A stretch of 64,000 nt of DNA from CAZYFH01 sp965197395 (GCA_965197395.1 CBDANB010000006.1:558001-622000); one strand, 5' to 3'. Counted from the stretch's first letter, positions 8,450 through 16,687 are shown. The notes: generated from the letters alone by a model not told the origin. Made by a program: numbers and translations.

Positions 8450-9388
8450 ATGCCCGAGGGCTGGCGTGCTCCCTCGCTGGTCATGAACAAGGGCGCAATG
8501 CTCGACCTCGATACGCTCGCGACGCGGATGCTCCGCGATTACGACCGGCACACCCCGGGGACGCCGTTCGCCGACGGTCTCCACCTGTCGATTGACGAGG
8601 CCTATCGGCTCCAGTCACGCGTCGCCCAGCGGCGAGAGGCGCGGGACGAGCAGGTGGTGGGCTACAAGATTGGCTGCGTGGCGCCCGTCAATCAGGCCCG
8701 GAACGGGCTCTCCCATCCCGTGTGGGGGCGCCTGTGGTCCAGCGAACAGCATCCGAGCGGGGCGACCCTGTCACAAGGGGACTTCGCCAACGTCGCCGTT
8801 GAGGCCGAGCTGGGCGTCACGCTAGGACGTGACGTGGGCCGCGACGTGCGTGGGGTGACCGGAGTCGTGGCCGCGGTTGCCCAGGTCGTGGTGGCCGTCG
8901 AGCTCCACAACCTGGTGCTGCGAGGCCGTGACCCGACCGGTCCCGAGCTGATCGCCAACAACGCGATCCATGCCGGCGTCGTACGCTCGTCTGGCATCGA
9001 GCCCCCGCCGGCGGGAACAGTGGTGGATCTCGCGCTGGAATTCGACGGCGCGAGTGTCGATGCGTGGTCGGATCGCCGCTGGCCCGACGATGTACTCTCC
9101 GCCCTGCCCTGGCTGGTGCGCGAGCTGGCGCGCCACGGTCATCGCCTCGAGGCCGGCCAGCTTGTGCTGGTGGGGGCGTGGGGACCGCCCCGGCCCCTGC
9201 GACACCCCGCCCCCGCCGGAGGTGGCGGTTCCCTCGCGGGCTGGGACGACGCCCGCCCGGCATCGGATAGGACGGGACCGTCGTCGAGCAGAGCGGGGGC
9301 GACGTCCGCGCGGCGCCGAGTGACAGCCCGCTCCGAAACGCTCGACCTCGCCGAGGCCACCTTCACCGGGCCTGCAGAGCCCGCGTGA
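8450..9388 (+). CDS. 2-keto-4-pentenoate hydratase-like (MhpD/FAH superfamily) protein with odd C-terminus
   Basis: The core matches the MhpD branch of the fumarylacetoacetate-hydrolase superfamily: DGLHLSIDEAYRLQSRVAQRR, then VVGYKIGCVAPVNQ, HPVWGRLWSS, VAVEAELGVTLGRDV, AVELHNLVLRG and ELIANNAIHAGVV. Such enzymes hydrate or decarboxylate 2-oxo acids from aromatic catabolism. ATG codons at 8450, 8483 and 8498 are all possible; alignment to the family favours 8483 or 8498. Normal similarity ends near LVLVGAWGPP (position ~9185). The last ~65 residues are Pro/Gly/Ser/Arg rich and unlike the family, suggesting a frameshift near 9190-9250 or a lost 3' end. No aromatic pathway genes are nearby. 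Confidence 0.7.
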   Translation: MPEGWRAPSLVMNKGAMLDLDTLATRMLRDYDRHTPGTPFADGLHLSIDEAYRLQSRVAQRREARDEQVVGYKIGCVAPVNQARNGLSHPVWGRLWSSEQHPSGATLSQGDFANVAVEAELGVTLGRDVGRDVRGVTGVVAAVAQVVVAVELHNLVLRGRDPTGPELIANNAIHAGVVRSSGIEPPPAGTVVDLALEFDGASVDAWSDRRWPDDVLSALPWLVRELARHGHRLEAGQLVLVGAWGPPRPLRHPAPAGGGGSLAGWDDARPASDRTGPSSSRAGATSARRRVTARSETLDLAEATFTGPAEPA

Positions 9389-9516
9389 GCTCGTCGACTC
9401 CGGACGATAGTCGAGCAGGCCCGCTACTGGCGTGCGCGCGGTGACCGGGGCCCGCGTGCGCGATCAAGGTCGGCCAAGGGGCGGAGGCACCGTAACTACA
9501 GCGGAGCTTGGTGGAC

Positions 9517-10008
9517 CTACTGCCTGTCGTAGATCCTCACCCCATGCGTCGGCGACCCATCTGGGCCCGTCCCGTTCTCCGTAATTGTCAATACCATGCC
9601 GTCGTTCGATACCGCGAGCTCTACTCGGTTCACGACGTCACCTAACTTCTTCACGACTGCATAGACAGTCTTGGGATCGACGAGCCTCCAAGAGACAGCG
9701 TCACCGCCGTTGCGGGTTCCAGTTCCTGGCATTGGATATTCTCTTCCATCCATCGCAGCTGTAGATCCGTAGGCGTACGAAACTCCGACTCGGTCAGTCC
9801 CTTCGACGCTGAAGATCATCCCGTCGTTCGGCGCGGCTCGGTATGTCCGCCTTTCGTTTCGCGGCAATGGCGCGTAGTCGATACTGGATTTTGCGACATT
9901 GAGAGTCCAGGTGCCAAGGAGAGGGTTGGATTCTGCTGACGAAGTCTGGGCCAGCGCGCTCGTGGACAACAGCGAGAAAAGCAAGAGGGCGACAATCACT
10001 GTTCTCAT
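9517..10008 (-). CDS. Secreted small lipocalin-like protein, function unknown
   Basis: I place the start at the ATG at 10006-10008 because GGAGAGG lies just upstream and the product then begins with a clean signal peptide (MRTVIVALLLFSLLSTSALA-Q). The mature ~140 residues begin NPLLGTWTLNVAKSSID and continue with alternating beta-strand-like segments (RRTYRAAPNDGMIFSVEG, YAVVKKLGDVVNRVELAVS, MVLTITENGTG), as in small lipocalin/calycin-like proteins common in acidobacteria. No ligand or enzymatic residues can be assigned. It shares the minus strand with the serine hydrolase at 10127, 118 bp upstream. Confidence 0.65.
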   Translation of the reverse strand: MRTVIVALLLFSLLSTSALAQTSSAESNPLLGTWTLNVAKSSIDYAPLPRNERRTYRAAPNDGMIFSVEGTDRVGVSYAYGSTAAMDGREYPMPGTGTRNGGDAVSWRLVDPKTVYAVVKKLGDVVNRVELAVSNDGMVLTITENGTGPDGSPTHGVRIYDRQ

Positions 10009-10126
10009 TAAAACCTCTCCGCTGACCCGTGAAACACCATCCTTGATCGCGACGTCGGCATCCCTGGGATGCGGCATTGTCAGCTTCAGACCATCTTATT
10101 CATCGTTTTCAATGACGTGGCTTCAA

Positions 10127-11842
10127 CTACTGTGCCAGAAGTTCGAAGCGGACTTTCCACGCCTGTTCGGTGCTCGCGGTCAACCCCGTGATCCGCTGCT
10201 GGGGGTCGCGCGTCATGGCGAGGTAGAGCCCGCCTCCGGAGAAGCCGTCCCGATATGTGGTCGCGAGCGGAATCGCCCCCAGCGAGCGGTGCGACAGCAC
10301 CAGCCGGTCACCGCGGATGCTCAGGTTGTAGACCACGTCCAACTCGGGACTGTCGTATCGGCCGACGTACGTCTCGAGGTCGTCACGAGTCGGACGCCAC
10401 GCCGGCGCGCGTTCATAGACGACCGCGGGATCGATCCCCCCTTGGCGCAGTTCGAGTCTGATCGCGCCCGCGTACCGAAGGAAGCGGGCGGTCGAGCCCT
10501 CCGATCCAGAGGCGTGAAACCGGTCGCCGGCGCCTTCCAAGGGCGCGAGCGTCAAGGCGCGCGGGGCGCCGACAGTGGCGAGCGCGCCGTCGAGCACGCC
10601 AAAGCGCAGGGGCACATCGCTGTCGGCCCTCCGATAGTAGCCGGTCAGCGAGGTCAGCTCGAGTCCTGCCGACGCCGCGTCGCCGGTCGTGGTCGTCACC
10701 TGTGCCTGATGCGCGTCCCCGGGGGCGCGCGCGAAAGCCTCGGTCAGATACACGTCCGCGACGGATCGGGCCAGGCGCGCCGGATCCACTGATCGAAGGT
10801 TGCAGAGTACCGCGATGCTCACGTCGTGGTTTGGAAATCGGATGACCTCGCTCTTGTAGCCCGCATACGTGCCGCCGTGGCCCACCGTGAGCGCGCCGCG
10901 GTATTGACCAAGCACCAGCCCCAGGGCGTAGCTGCTGCGCCGCCCGTCCGCCAGCGTCCCCGGCTCCTGCAACTGCGCGAGTCCCGCGCGACCGCCCACC
11001 TGAAACGTCCGAAAGTTACGCTCCCACAGCGCGAGGTCCTCGAGCGTGGTGAACAGGTTCGTGGCCCCGACGGTATCGACGTCGGAAACGGCGAGGCGAT
11101 AGCCCTGCTGATCGTCAGCCGCGTAGGCGTAGACCCGGTCCGGGACCACCATCCGGTGATCGTCATGGAAGTGCGTGCGTGTCATGCCGAGCGGCTTGAA
11201 GATGCGGCGAGCCGTAAAGCTGCGGAACCGTTCGCCCGAGACCCGCTCCACGACGAGCGCCAGCAGGGTGTACCCCGAGTTGCTGTAGAGGAAGCCGGTG
11301 CCCGGCTCGAAGTTCAGCCGGCGCTGGCGGGCAAGAAGGCGCAGGACGTCCGTTTGGGTGACGACCTCGGCCTCGGACCACCGCCAGCCGGCCATCTGCA
11401 GCAGGCTCCACTGGTCGCGGAGGCCGCTGGTGTGGTGCGCCAGTTGCCTCAAGGTCATTGACGTGTCGAGGCCGCCGAGCTCGGGCACGTGCCGGCGGAC
11501 ATCGTCGTCCCACGACAGCCGCCCGTCGTTCACCAACAGCTGGACGGCCAAGGCCGTGAACTGTTTGGAGATGGATGCAACGTGGAAGACCGACCTCGGC
11601 GTGATCGGGACGTCGTCGTCGAGATTGGCTAGCCCATACCCGCGCGCGTGAACCATGGCACCCTGGCGGGTGACCGAGACGGCGCAGCCGGGCGAGCCGG
11701 GGGGCGTGAAACGCTCGAAGACGGCGTCCACCCTCGCCGCGTCAGCCGCTGGAGTTGACTGAGCACGGACCGCCCCGAGGTTCGCGATTGCGGCCAGGCC
11801 GACCGTGACGACGAGCCCGCTGGCGCGGCGCAGGCTGCACAT
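10127..11842 (-). CDS. Secreted serine hydrolase, class C beta-lactamase / PBP-like family
   Basis: The start at 11842 gives 571 residues with a signal peptide (MCSLRRASGLVVTVGL... to AVRAQS). Class C beta-lactamase fold motifs: SxxK as VASISKQF, the YxN-type motif in LYSNSGYTLL, and HGGTY in place of KTG. The N-terminal ~330 residues form the catalytic domain. The C-terminal ~200 residues (ELTSLTGYYRRADSDVPLRF, then YVGRYDSPELDVVYNL) form a beta-rich lipocalin-like tail seen in many of these esterase/peptidase relatives. The substrate is likely a peptide or ester; beta-lactam resistance should not be assumed. This is one of at least three intact relatives in the window (20162, 41086) plus one remnant (14556/15972). 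Confidence 0.88.
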   Translation of the reverse strand: MCSLRRASGLVVTVGLAAIANLGAVRAQSTPAADAARVDAVFERFTPPGSPGCAVSVTRQGAMVHARGYGLANLDDDVPITPRSVFHVASISKQFTALAVQLLVNDGRLSWDDDVRRHVPELGGLDTSMTLRQLAHHTSGLRDQWSLLQMAGWRWSEAEVVTQTDVLRLLARQRRLNFEPGTGFLYSNSGYTLLALVVERVSGERFRSFTARRIFKPLGMTRTHFHDDHRMVVPDRVYAYAADDQQGYRLAVSDVDTVGATNLFTTLEDLALWERNFRTFQVGGRAGLAQLQEPGTLADGRRSSYALGLVLGQYRGALTVGHGGTYAGYKSEVIRFPNHDVSIAVLCNLRSVDPARLARSVADVYLTEAFARAPGDAHQAQVTTTTGDAASAGLELTSLTGYYRRADSDVPLRFGVLDGALATVGAPRALTLAPLEGAGDRFHASGSEGSTARFLRYAGAIRLELRQGGIDPAVVYERAPAWRPTRDDLETYVGRYDSPELDVVYNLSIRGDRLVLSHRSLGAIPLATTYRDGFSGGGLYLAMTRDPQQRITGLTASTEQAWKVRFELLAQ

Positions 11843-12035
11843 AGCTCCCGGCGGAGAATAGCATCTTGAGGGTGTGCTCGAATCCCGGAAGTGCACAGAA
11901 GGGACGCCAGAGAGTGACGACGGGCCCCGGCCAGCAAACACGCCGGCGTTGGTCGTGTCGTCCGCAGATCCCTATTCGAACCGTAACGCCACCCTTCGGC
12001 TTTAGTCGGGAGCTACTGCGAATAGACTCGGATGA

Positions 12036-12470
12036 ATGGCCGTGTTCATCGTCTTCGTGCGCGCCGTCAACGCCGGTGGCACGAGTAAGCTCCCGATGAG
12101 CGAACTCCAGGAACTGTGCAAAGACTGCGGCTTCGCGAAAGTCACCACCTACATCCAAAGCGGTAACGTCGTCCTCTCGTCCGGACTCGACAGGAGCACA
12201 GTGAGACGGAAGCTCGAATCGGCCCTGCGGGCGAGAATGGGCAAGCCGGTCGGCGTATTTGTCCGCACGCCGGCCGAGCTCGCCGCAATCATAAAACGCA
12301 ACCCTTTCAAGCAGGCGGCCCCTAATCACCTGCTCGTGATGTTCCTCGATCGCGCTCCACAACGAAGCGTGCTCGCCGACATTGAAACCCCCGGTCGCGA
12401 AGAGGTTGAGCTCTCGGGTCGCGAAGCCTTCGTCCATTTCCCGGAAGGTATCGGGCCGTGTCAACGTCTT
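12036..12470 (+). pseudogene. DUF1697 gene, 5' part, interrupted by an IS3-like element
   Basis: Encodes the DUF1697 N-terminus: FIVFVRAVNAGGTSKLPMSE, then TYIQSGNVVLSS, NHLLVMFLD and REAFVHFPEGIG. Family members are about 175-180 residues and end with a GxGRSKL...GRNxNTV segment. Here the frame leaves the family after EGIG and stops at the edge of the IS (CQRL then TGA, 12471-12473). The missing C-terminal segment is found on the other side of the IS at 14168. DUF1697 function is not established. Confidence 0.88.
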
Positions 12471-12491
12471 TGAGACAACCTGGTTCAGCAT

Positions 12492-13610
12492 TTACTGTAG
12501 CGACTCCACGCCATCGACGCGGTGCAACGACGACCGATCGAACGGCGGTGGCGGCCGGGCAACGACCGCATGCTGCGAGTCGTTGGGGGTGCCGGTCGTC
12601 GGTCCTGGGGCATCCTGGCGGGTCGTTATCGACGGCGGATTGATCCATACGGCGGTCGGCAAGGTTTCTGGGCGTGGTGGCCCGCTGACGAATCGCTCCG
12701 GATGCGCGGCGTAGGCCGCGAGGCGGGTGCGGTGACGCCGGTCGAGAGTCGCCGACGCGCGGCCGTAATGCACGTCGGCCGGCGTGAGATAGCTGAGGCC
12801 GCTGTGGTGGTGGGCGTCATTGTACCAAGCCAAGAGGTCGTGGCAGAGGGCGCGCGCGTGTTCGAGTGCGCCGAACCGCTTCGGAAACTCCGGCCGATAC
12901 TTGAAGGTGCGAAACTGCGCCTCGGAGAACGGATTGTCATTGCTCACGCGCGGCCGCGCGTGGCTGGCCGCGATGCCGAGGTCGGAGAACAACAGCGCGA
13001 CGAGCTTGCTGCGCATGGGCGCGCCGCGGTCGGCGTGAATCGTGAGCTGCTGCGGCCCGATGCACTGCTTTGCGCAGGTCTGCTCGATCAAGCGCTCGGC
13101 CAAGTGCGCATTCTCGTGGCGCGCCACCATCCAGCCCACGACGTAGCGGCTGAAGAGGTCGAGGATGACGTAGAGCGAGTAGTAGAGATACGGGACCGGG
13201 CCTTTCAGCTTGGTGATGTCCCAGGACCAGACCTGATTGGGCGCCGTCGCGACGAGCTCGGGTTTGACGTATGCCGGATGCCGCACCTGGTCGCGGCGCT
13301 CCCGCACTTCGTCGGCCGCGGCGAGCACCCGATACATCGTGCGCGGGGAGCAGAGGTAGGTCTGCTCCTCAAGCAACGTCGCATAGACTTCGGCGGGCGA
13401 TTGATCGACAAACCGCGCGCTGTGCAACATGTCGCGGACGGCTCGCCGTTCGGCAGCGACCAGCGCGCGCGGCGACGGCGCGCGGGGCCGCCGGGGCGGC
13501 GGCGGCGGCGTGGGCCGGCGCCGCCGATAGAGCGACGCGCGGGACACGCCGATGCTCTGACACAACGCCGACGTCTCGCCCGTCGCCGTGACGGCCTCGA
13601 TCGCGCGCAT
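12492..13610 (-). CDS. IS3-family transposase OrfB (DDE integrase domain)
   Basis: 372 residues. An N-terminal HTH-like region with a Pro/Arg-rich stretch (RRRPTPPPPPRRPRAPSP) is followed by an rve-type integrase core with the DDE triad: Asp in WSWDITKLKG, Asp in LTIHADRGAP, Glu in NPFSEAQFRTFKYRPEFP. The C-terminus HHHSGLSYLTPADVHYGRA is typical of one IS3 subgroup. Its ATG overlaps the orfA stop as TGATG, so it is probably made by translational coupling rather than the -1 frameshift usual in IS3. The stop lies 21 bp inside the inverted repeat. Likely active. Confidence 0.9.
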   Translation of the reverse strand: MRAIEAVTATGETSALCQSIGVSRASLYRRRRPTPPPPPRRPRAPSPRALVAAERRAVRDMLHSARFVDQSPAEVYATLLEEQTYLCSPRTMYRVLAAADEVRERRDQVRHPAYVKPELVATAPNQVWSWDITKLKGPVPYLYYSLYVILDLFSRYVVGWMVARHENAHLAERLIEQTCAKQCIGPQQLTIHADRGAPMRSKLVALLFSDLGIAASHARPRVSNDNPFSEAQFRTFKYRPEFPKRFGALEHARALCHDLLAWYNDAHHHSGLSYLTPADVHYGRASATLDRRHRTRLAAYAAHPERFVSGPPRPETLPTAVWINPPSITTRQDAPGPTTGTPNDSQHAVVARPPPPFDRSSLHRVDGVESLQ

Positions 13611-14098
13611 CAGTCGGTCTCGTCGGTGTCGAGGGGTTTCAGGGGGATCTCCAGGATCTCGGCAACTTTTTTTTGGAGGGCGATGATCGTCTCGGCCCGC
13701 TGCAGCTTCCGCTCGAGCCTGTGATTCTCGGCTTCCAACTGCTTCACACGCGGGTCGATCGGACGTGGGGTCGGGCCGCGCCGACGTCCCCGCATGTCCC
13801 GCAGGGCGCCCTGCTCACGCTGCCGTCGCCAGTTCGCCAAGTGCGAGCTATACAAGCCTTCTCGGCGCAGCAGCGCCCCCAGCTCGCCAGGCCGCTTGCA
13901 CGCGTCCGCCTGCTTGAGAATGCGGAGCCGATACGCCGCCGTGAACCGGCGGCGCTGGGCTTTCGCCCGCACTTCAGGATCGGGTGCCGTCGCGGCTGAC
14001 GTAGCGTTGGGGCCGAAGGCTCCGGTCGCCCGCCGGGCTCCCTCCGCCTTCGACCCCACGACCGCCTCCATCTCCACGGCTGGTGGCATGCGATTCAT
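13610..14098 (-). CDS. IS3-family transposase OrfA (HTH DNA-binding subunit)
   Basis: 162 residues. RRRFTAAYRLRILKQADAC, then LGALLRREGLYSSHLANWRR, is the helix-turn-helix of the IS3 OrfA group. A C-terminal leucine-zipper-like helix follows (KQLEAENHRLERKLQRAET). The start at 14098 follows GGGAGGG at good spacing. The N-terminal ~45 residues are low complexity. It is the first gene of the element and recognises the IS ends. Confidence 0.88.
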   Translation of the reverse strand: MNRMPPAVEMEAVVGSKAEGARRATGAFGPNATSAATAPDPEVRAKAQRRRFTAAYRLRILKQADACKRPGELGALLRREGLYSSHLANWRRQREQGALRDMRGRRRGPTPRPIDPRVKQLEAENHRLERKLQRAETIIALQKKVAEILEIPLKPLDTDETD

Positions 14099-14167
14099 CC
14101 ATCAAACCCTCCCCGCCCCTACACTAATCTCACTCGGAAGGTTGTCTCACCGATTATTGGCACAGGG

Positions 14168-14275
14168 GGTATGGGCCGATCAAAGCTCAAGCTTCCGTTT
14201 GCCAAGGACGCCACAGGGCGCAACCTGAACACGGTCCGAAAGCTACTCGCACTGAGCCGCGTTACTGACGCCTGA
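14168..14275 (+). pseudogene. DUF1697 gene, 3' part, displaced by the IS3-like element
   Basis: Reads GMGRSKLKLPFAKDATGRNL, then NTVRKLLALSRVTDA and a stop, which is the missing C-terminus of the DUF1697 protein whose first part ends at ~12458. Together the halves make the usual family length. The segment is too short to be noticed as an ORF and has no start of its own. Confidence 0.85.
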
Positions 14276-14555
14276 AGTTGAGAACTCCCGGTGCTGACTC
14301 TTGACCGCCCAGATCGGGTCCCGCCTTGTCGCCAAAGGGTGGAGCTACCGCCCCCGGAGGCAGAGCGTGCGGGATGTGACTCCCCCACCGGGAAAGAATT
14401 GCGACGCGCGGGCGCACTGCCTACAATCGCTCAGTGCCCTCGAGGTCCTGCCCGACCTGTTTGCCCACGAGCCGATTGGACGCCCTGCTCTACACCCTCG
14501 CGCGCCGTCTACGCGCGGCCTACCGCGTAGCGGTCACTGACACAGGAGTTCGCCG

Positions 14556-14716
14556 ATGACTCGCTCTTCGCTCACTGCCACCGTGATGCTCTGCGGCCTG
14601 TTGGCCGCCTGCGGCGCGTCCGAGGAGCAGGCACCGAGTGCCTCGACCGACCACGCCGCCGTGCCGACGCCGAAGCCGATGACCTCGGGCCTCCCGCCGA
14701 TGGAGGCGGCCTTGAT
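14556..14716 (+). pseudogene. N-terminal remnant of a lipoprotein serine hydrolase, cut by an IS3 element
   Basis: An AGGAG site precedes ATG 14556. The product starts as a lipoprotein (MLCGLLAAC-GASEEQ) with a Pro/Ser-rich linker (PSASTDHAAVPTPKP). It runs into the insertion sequence near codon 54 (PPMEAAL). The matching downstream piece at 15972 (VGMSAEGLDRI) shows that the parent was a beta-lactamase-family serine hydrolase like the one at 20162. Read through the IS, the frame ends at 14837. Confidence 0.72.
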
Positions 14717-14743
14717 CTTGCCTGGGAAAAGTGGACAGGTTGA

Positions 14744-15658
14744 TTATGCTGCACACTGCACCTGTCGAGCATGCCTCCTTTCAAAGGTGTTGGGGCTGAC
14801 GTATCCCAGGGACGAGTGCAGGCGGTGGGGATTATAGAAGCCCTCGATGTACTCCGCGACGGCGTCCTTGGTCCTGCGTCGCGTCGACCACGGCTGGCGG
14901 TGGATGAGCTCGGTCTTGAGCGTCCCGAAGAAGCTCTCGGTGACGGCGTTATCCCAGCAGTCGCCCTTCCGACTCATCGAGCAGACGATCTGGTGGTCGT
15001 GCAGGACGCGCTGGTACGCGTCGGCGGCATACTGGCACCCTCGGTCCGAATGATGGACGAGGCCGGCCGCTGGGACGCGCCTCCCCAGCGCCATGTGCAA
15101 CGCCTCGAGCGCCAGCTCCGCCCGCAGGTGCGGCTGGATGGCCCACCCCACCACGCGCCGCGAGAACAGGTCGAGCACGACGGCAAGATACAGCCACCCC
15201 TCCCACGTCCAGAGGTAGGTGATGTCGGTGCTCCAGCGCTCGTTCGGCTGTGCGGCGTCGAAGTCACGGGCGAGCACGTTGGGCGCAACCGGATGTTGGT
15301 GGGCACTGTCCGTGGTACGCCGGAACCGCTTGCAGGGCAGGCCGATCAGGCCCATGGCCCGCAGCAGTCTGGCGACTCGCTCCCGGCCAACGGTGAACCC
15401 GTCCTGCCTGAGCTGCTCGTAGATCCGCGGGCTTCCGTAGGTCCCCCGACTCGCGGCATGGATCGCCCGGATCCGGGCTGTCAGCTGGACGTCTTCACGG
15501 TGCCGTCGGCTCGGCGGGCGCTTCGCCCATGCGTAGTAGCCACTGCGGGTGACCTGGAGCACCCGACAGAGAGACCGCACCGCATGGGTGGCCTTCTCCG
15601 CATGAACAAACGCGAACCTCACGCCTGTTCCTTCGCGAAGAAGGCCGCCGCCTTTTTT
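14744..15658 (-). CDS. IS3-family transposase OrfB, expressed by -1 frameshift
   Basis: The HTH_21-like region (THAVRSLCRVLQVTRSGYYAW) is followed by an rve integrase core: WSTDITYLWTWEGWLYLAVV with the first Asp, HHSDRGCQYAADAY with the second, and DCWDNAVTESFFGTLKTELI with the catalytic Glu; the C-terminus is HRLHSSLGYVSPNTFE. The frame enters from orfA at A AAA AAG (15653-15658 on the complement), the classic IS3 -1 slippery heptamer, giving an OrfAB fusion. I give 15658 as the point of entry; no ATG of its own is convincing. It appears intact. Confidence 0.88.
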   Translation of the reverse strand, partial: KKGGGLLREGTGVRFAFVHAEKATHAVRSLCRVLQVTRSGYYAWAKRPPSRRHREDVQLTARIRAIHAASRGTYGSPRIYEQLRQDGFTVGRERVARLLRAMGLIGLPCKRFRRTTDSAHQHPVAPNVLARDFDAAQPNERWSTDITYLWTWEGWLYLAVVLDLFSRRVVGWAIQPHLRAELALEALHMALGRRVPAAGLVHHSDRGCQYAADAYQRVLHDHQIVCSMSRKGDCWDNAVTESFFGTLKTELIHRQPWSTRRRTKDAVAEYIEGFYNPHRLHSSLGYVSPNTFERRHARQVQCAA

Positions 15659-15915
15659 AAGATCGTTCGCTCCTCTCGCAGGACGCGCACTTCGCGGCGC
15701 AGCGTTCGGAGTTCCTCGAGTTCCTCGGTGGTCAGCGCGCCGGTCGGATTGTGGCCGTGGTCGATCTCGTACTGCTGCACCCATCGCCGCAACGCCGACT
15801 CGGTCAGGTCCAACTCCCGTGCCACCTGGCCGATGCTGCGGTCACCCTGCTTGCACAGCCGGACCGCTTCCTGTTTGAACTCCACCGTGAATCGTCGTCG
15901 TCTCCGTTGGGCCAT
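15619..15915 (-). CDS. IS3-family transposase OrfA
   Basis: 98 residues from the ATG at 15915, chosen for its GGGAGG site. RRRRRFTVEFKQEAVRLCKQ, then SIGQVARELDLTESALRRWV, is the OrfA helix-turn-helix; a leucine-rich coiled coil follows (LTTEELEELRTLRREVRVLR). It ends LKKAAAFFAKEQA with the frameshift site embedded in LKK. It binds the IS ends and, alone, usually represses transposition. Confidence 0.87.
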   Translation of the reverse strand: MAQRRRRRFTVEFKQEAVRLCKQGDRSIGQVARELDLTESALRRWVQQYEIDHGHNPTGALTTEELEELRTLRREVRVLREERTILKKAAAFFAKEQA

Positions 15916-15971
15916 GAACACCTCCCGGCGCATTCTCGCGCCTTGTGGGGTGTCCACCCAACCCAGGCAAG

Positions 15972-16028
15972 CTCACCTCGGTCGGCATGTCGGCTGAGGG
16001 CTTGGACCGAATCCGACCGGCGATGCAG
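15972..16028 (+). pseudogene. Internal remnant of the serine hydrolase split by the IS3 element
   Basis: Reads LTSVGMSAEGLDRIRPAMQ directly after the right inverted repeat. This matches the segment PEEVGMSSARLDRVSALMQR of the intact hydrolase at 20162. After PAMQ the similarity stops (WCPSLCVALS), so a second event removed the rest of the gene. Confidence 0.75.
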
Positions 16029-16110
16029 TGGTGCCCATCTTTGTGTGTCGCTCTATCACCTTTCATTCGCAACGACCTTGCGGAGTCTGAGCAATTCGTT
16101 GTATTTTGAA

Positions 16111-16134
16111 CGATCAAAGTATTAGATTTGATCG
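16111..16134. promoter_or_regulatory. AT-rich inverted repeat CGATCAAA-N8-TTTGATCG
   Basis: A perfect 8-bp inverted repeat with an 8-bp AT-rich spacer, in a locally AT-rich patch (16080-16145) of an otherwise very GC-rich region. It lies 113 bp before the membrane protein gene at 16247. It could be a regulator-binding site or the scar of the truncated hydrolase; the binder is unknown. Confidence 0.4.
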
Positions 16135-16246
16135 AACAAATCATGAGCCCCGGCCCATGCAAGGAGGAGGTGCCGGTGTGAGCGAGCGCCCGCGTCTTCG
16201 CCGGGGGTAGCCCCACCGACGCACGGCAACGGCACAAGGGGCGAAC

Positions 16247-16651
16247 ATGAGCACGGTCGGAGTCGTGAGCGTTGCGGTTGGGAGCCTGTTTCTCTGCCTC
16301 AGGGCTTCCGTGCTCGTGGCGCCGGTGGCGACCTTACGCTGGTTCAAGGCGACGATCGGGACGAACGGACCGATCCGCACGCTGGGCGCGTGTGTGCTGA
16401 CCGTCGGGGTGACGATGGCGTGGGCAGGCGCGACTCAGGACAGCACGCTGGCGTTCTTCCTGTCCGTTGCTGGCTGGGCATTCGTCGGGATCAGCGCCGT
16501 GGCGGTGCTGGTCCCAGGCGCCTGTCGAGCCTACGTCCACACGATCCATCCCACCGACGTAGGCGCGAGCCTGTCCTTGTGGCGCTTCGGAGGTCTAAAA
16601 GGCGCCATCATCAGCGCGCTCCTCATCTACTTTGGCCTCTTGGCGCTCTGA
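16247..16651 (+). CDS. Small integral membrane protein, unknown family
   Basis: 134 residues with four predicted membrane helices (about 4-24, 44-60, 67-90 and 113-134), the last reaching the C-terminus (ISALLIYFGLLAL). A short charged loop YVHTIHPTDVG precedes the last helix. No family motif is recognised. ATG 16247 follows AAGGGGCGAAC, a weak but plausible ribosome site. No partner is evident: the IS remnant lies upstream and a convergent enzyme gene downstream. Confidence 0.6.
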   Translation: MSTVGVVSVAVGSLFLCLRASVLVAPVATLRWFKATIGTNGPIRTLGACVLTVGVTMAWAGATQDSTLAFFLSVAGWAFVGISAVAVLVPGACRAYVHTIHPTDVGASLSLWRFGGLKGAIISALLIYFGLLAL

Positions 16652-16687
16652 CGACTGACTTCGAGCTCACATCCAACCACCGATATC

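Larger units (their letters stand above)
12471..14149 (-). mobile_element. IS3-like insertion sequence (~1.68 kb) with orfA and orfB
   Basis: The core ends are a perfect 11-bp inverted repeat TGAGACAACCT (12471-12481 and 14139-14149), continuing imperfectly to ~30 bp (ends in CTGTAG / GTGTAG). Outside the core both flanks also carry GTGYCAA at similar distance (12458-12464 and the complement of 14157-14163), so the true ends could lie 13-14 bp further out. No clean target duplication is seen, but GGTAT(C)GGGCCG occurs on both sides (12447-12458 and 14168-14178). The two transposase frames read leftward and look intact. Confidence 0.85.
14717..15971 (-). mobile_element. IS3-family insertion sequence (~1.25 kb) with frameshifted orfA/orfB
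   Basis: The ends are a 21-bp imperfect inverted repeat, CTTGCCTGGG-N5-TGGACA (14717-14737 and the complement of 15951-15971), 17/21 identical. If only TGGACA...TGTCCA is taken as the terminus, the element is 14732-15956. No convincing target duplication was found. The length, ends beginning TG/ending CA and two overlapping reading frames fit IS3. Confidence 0.82.
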
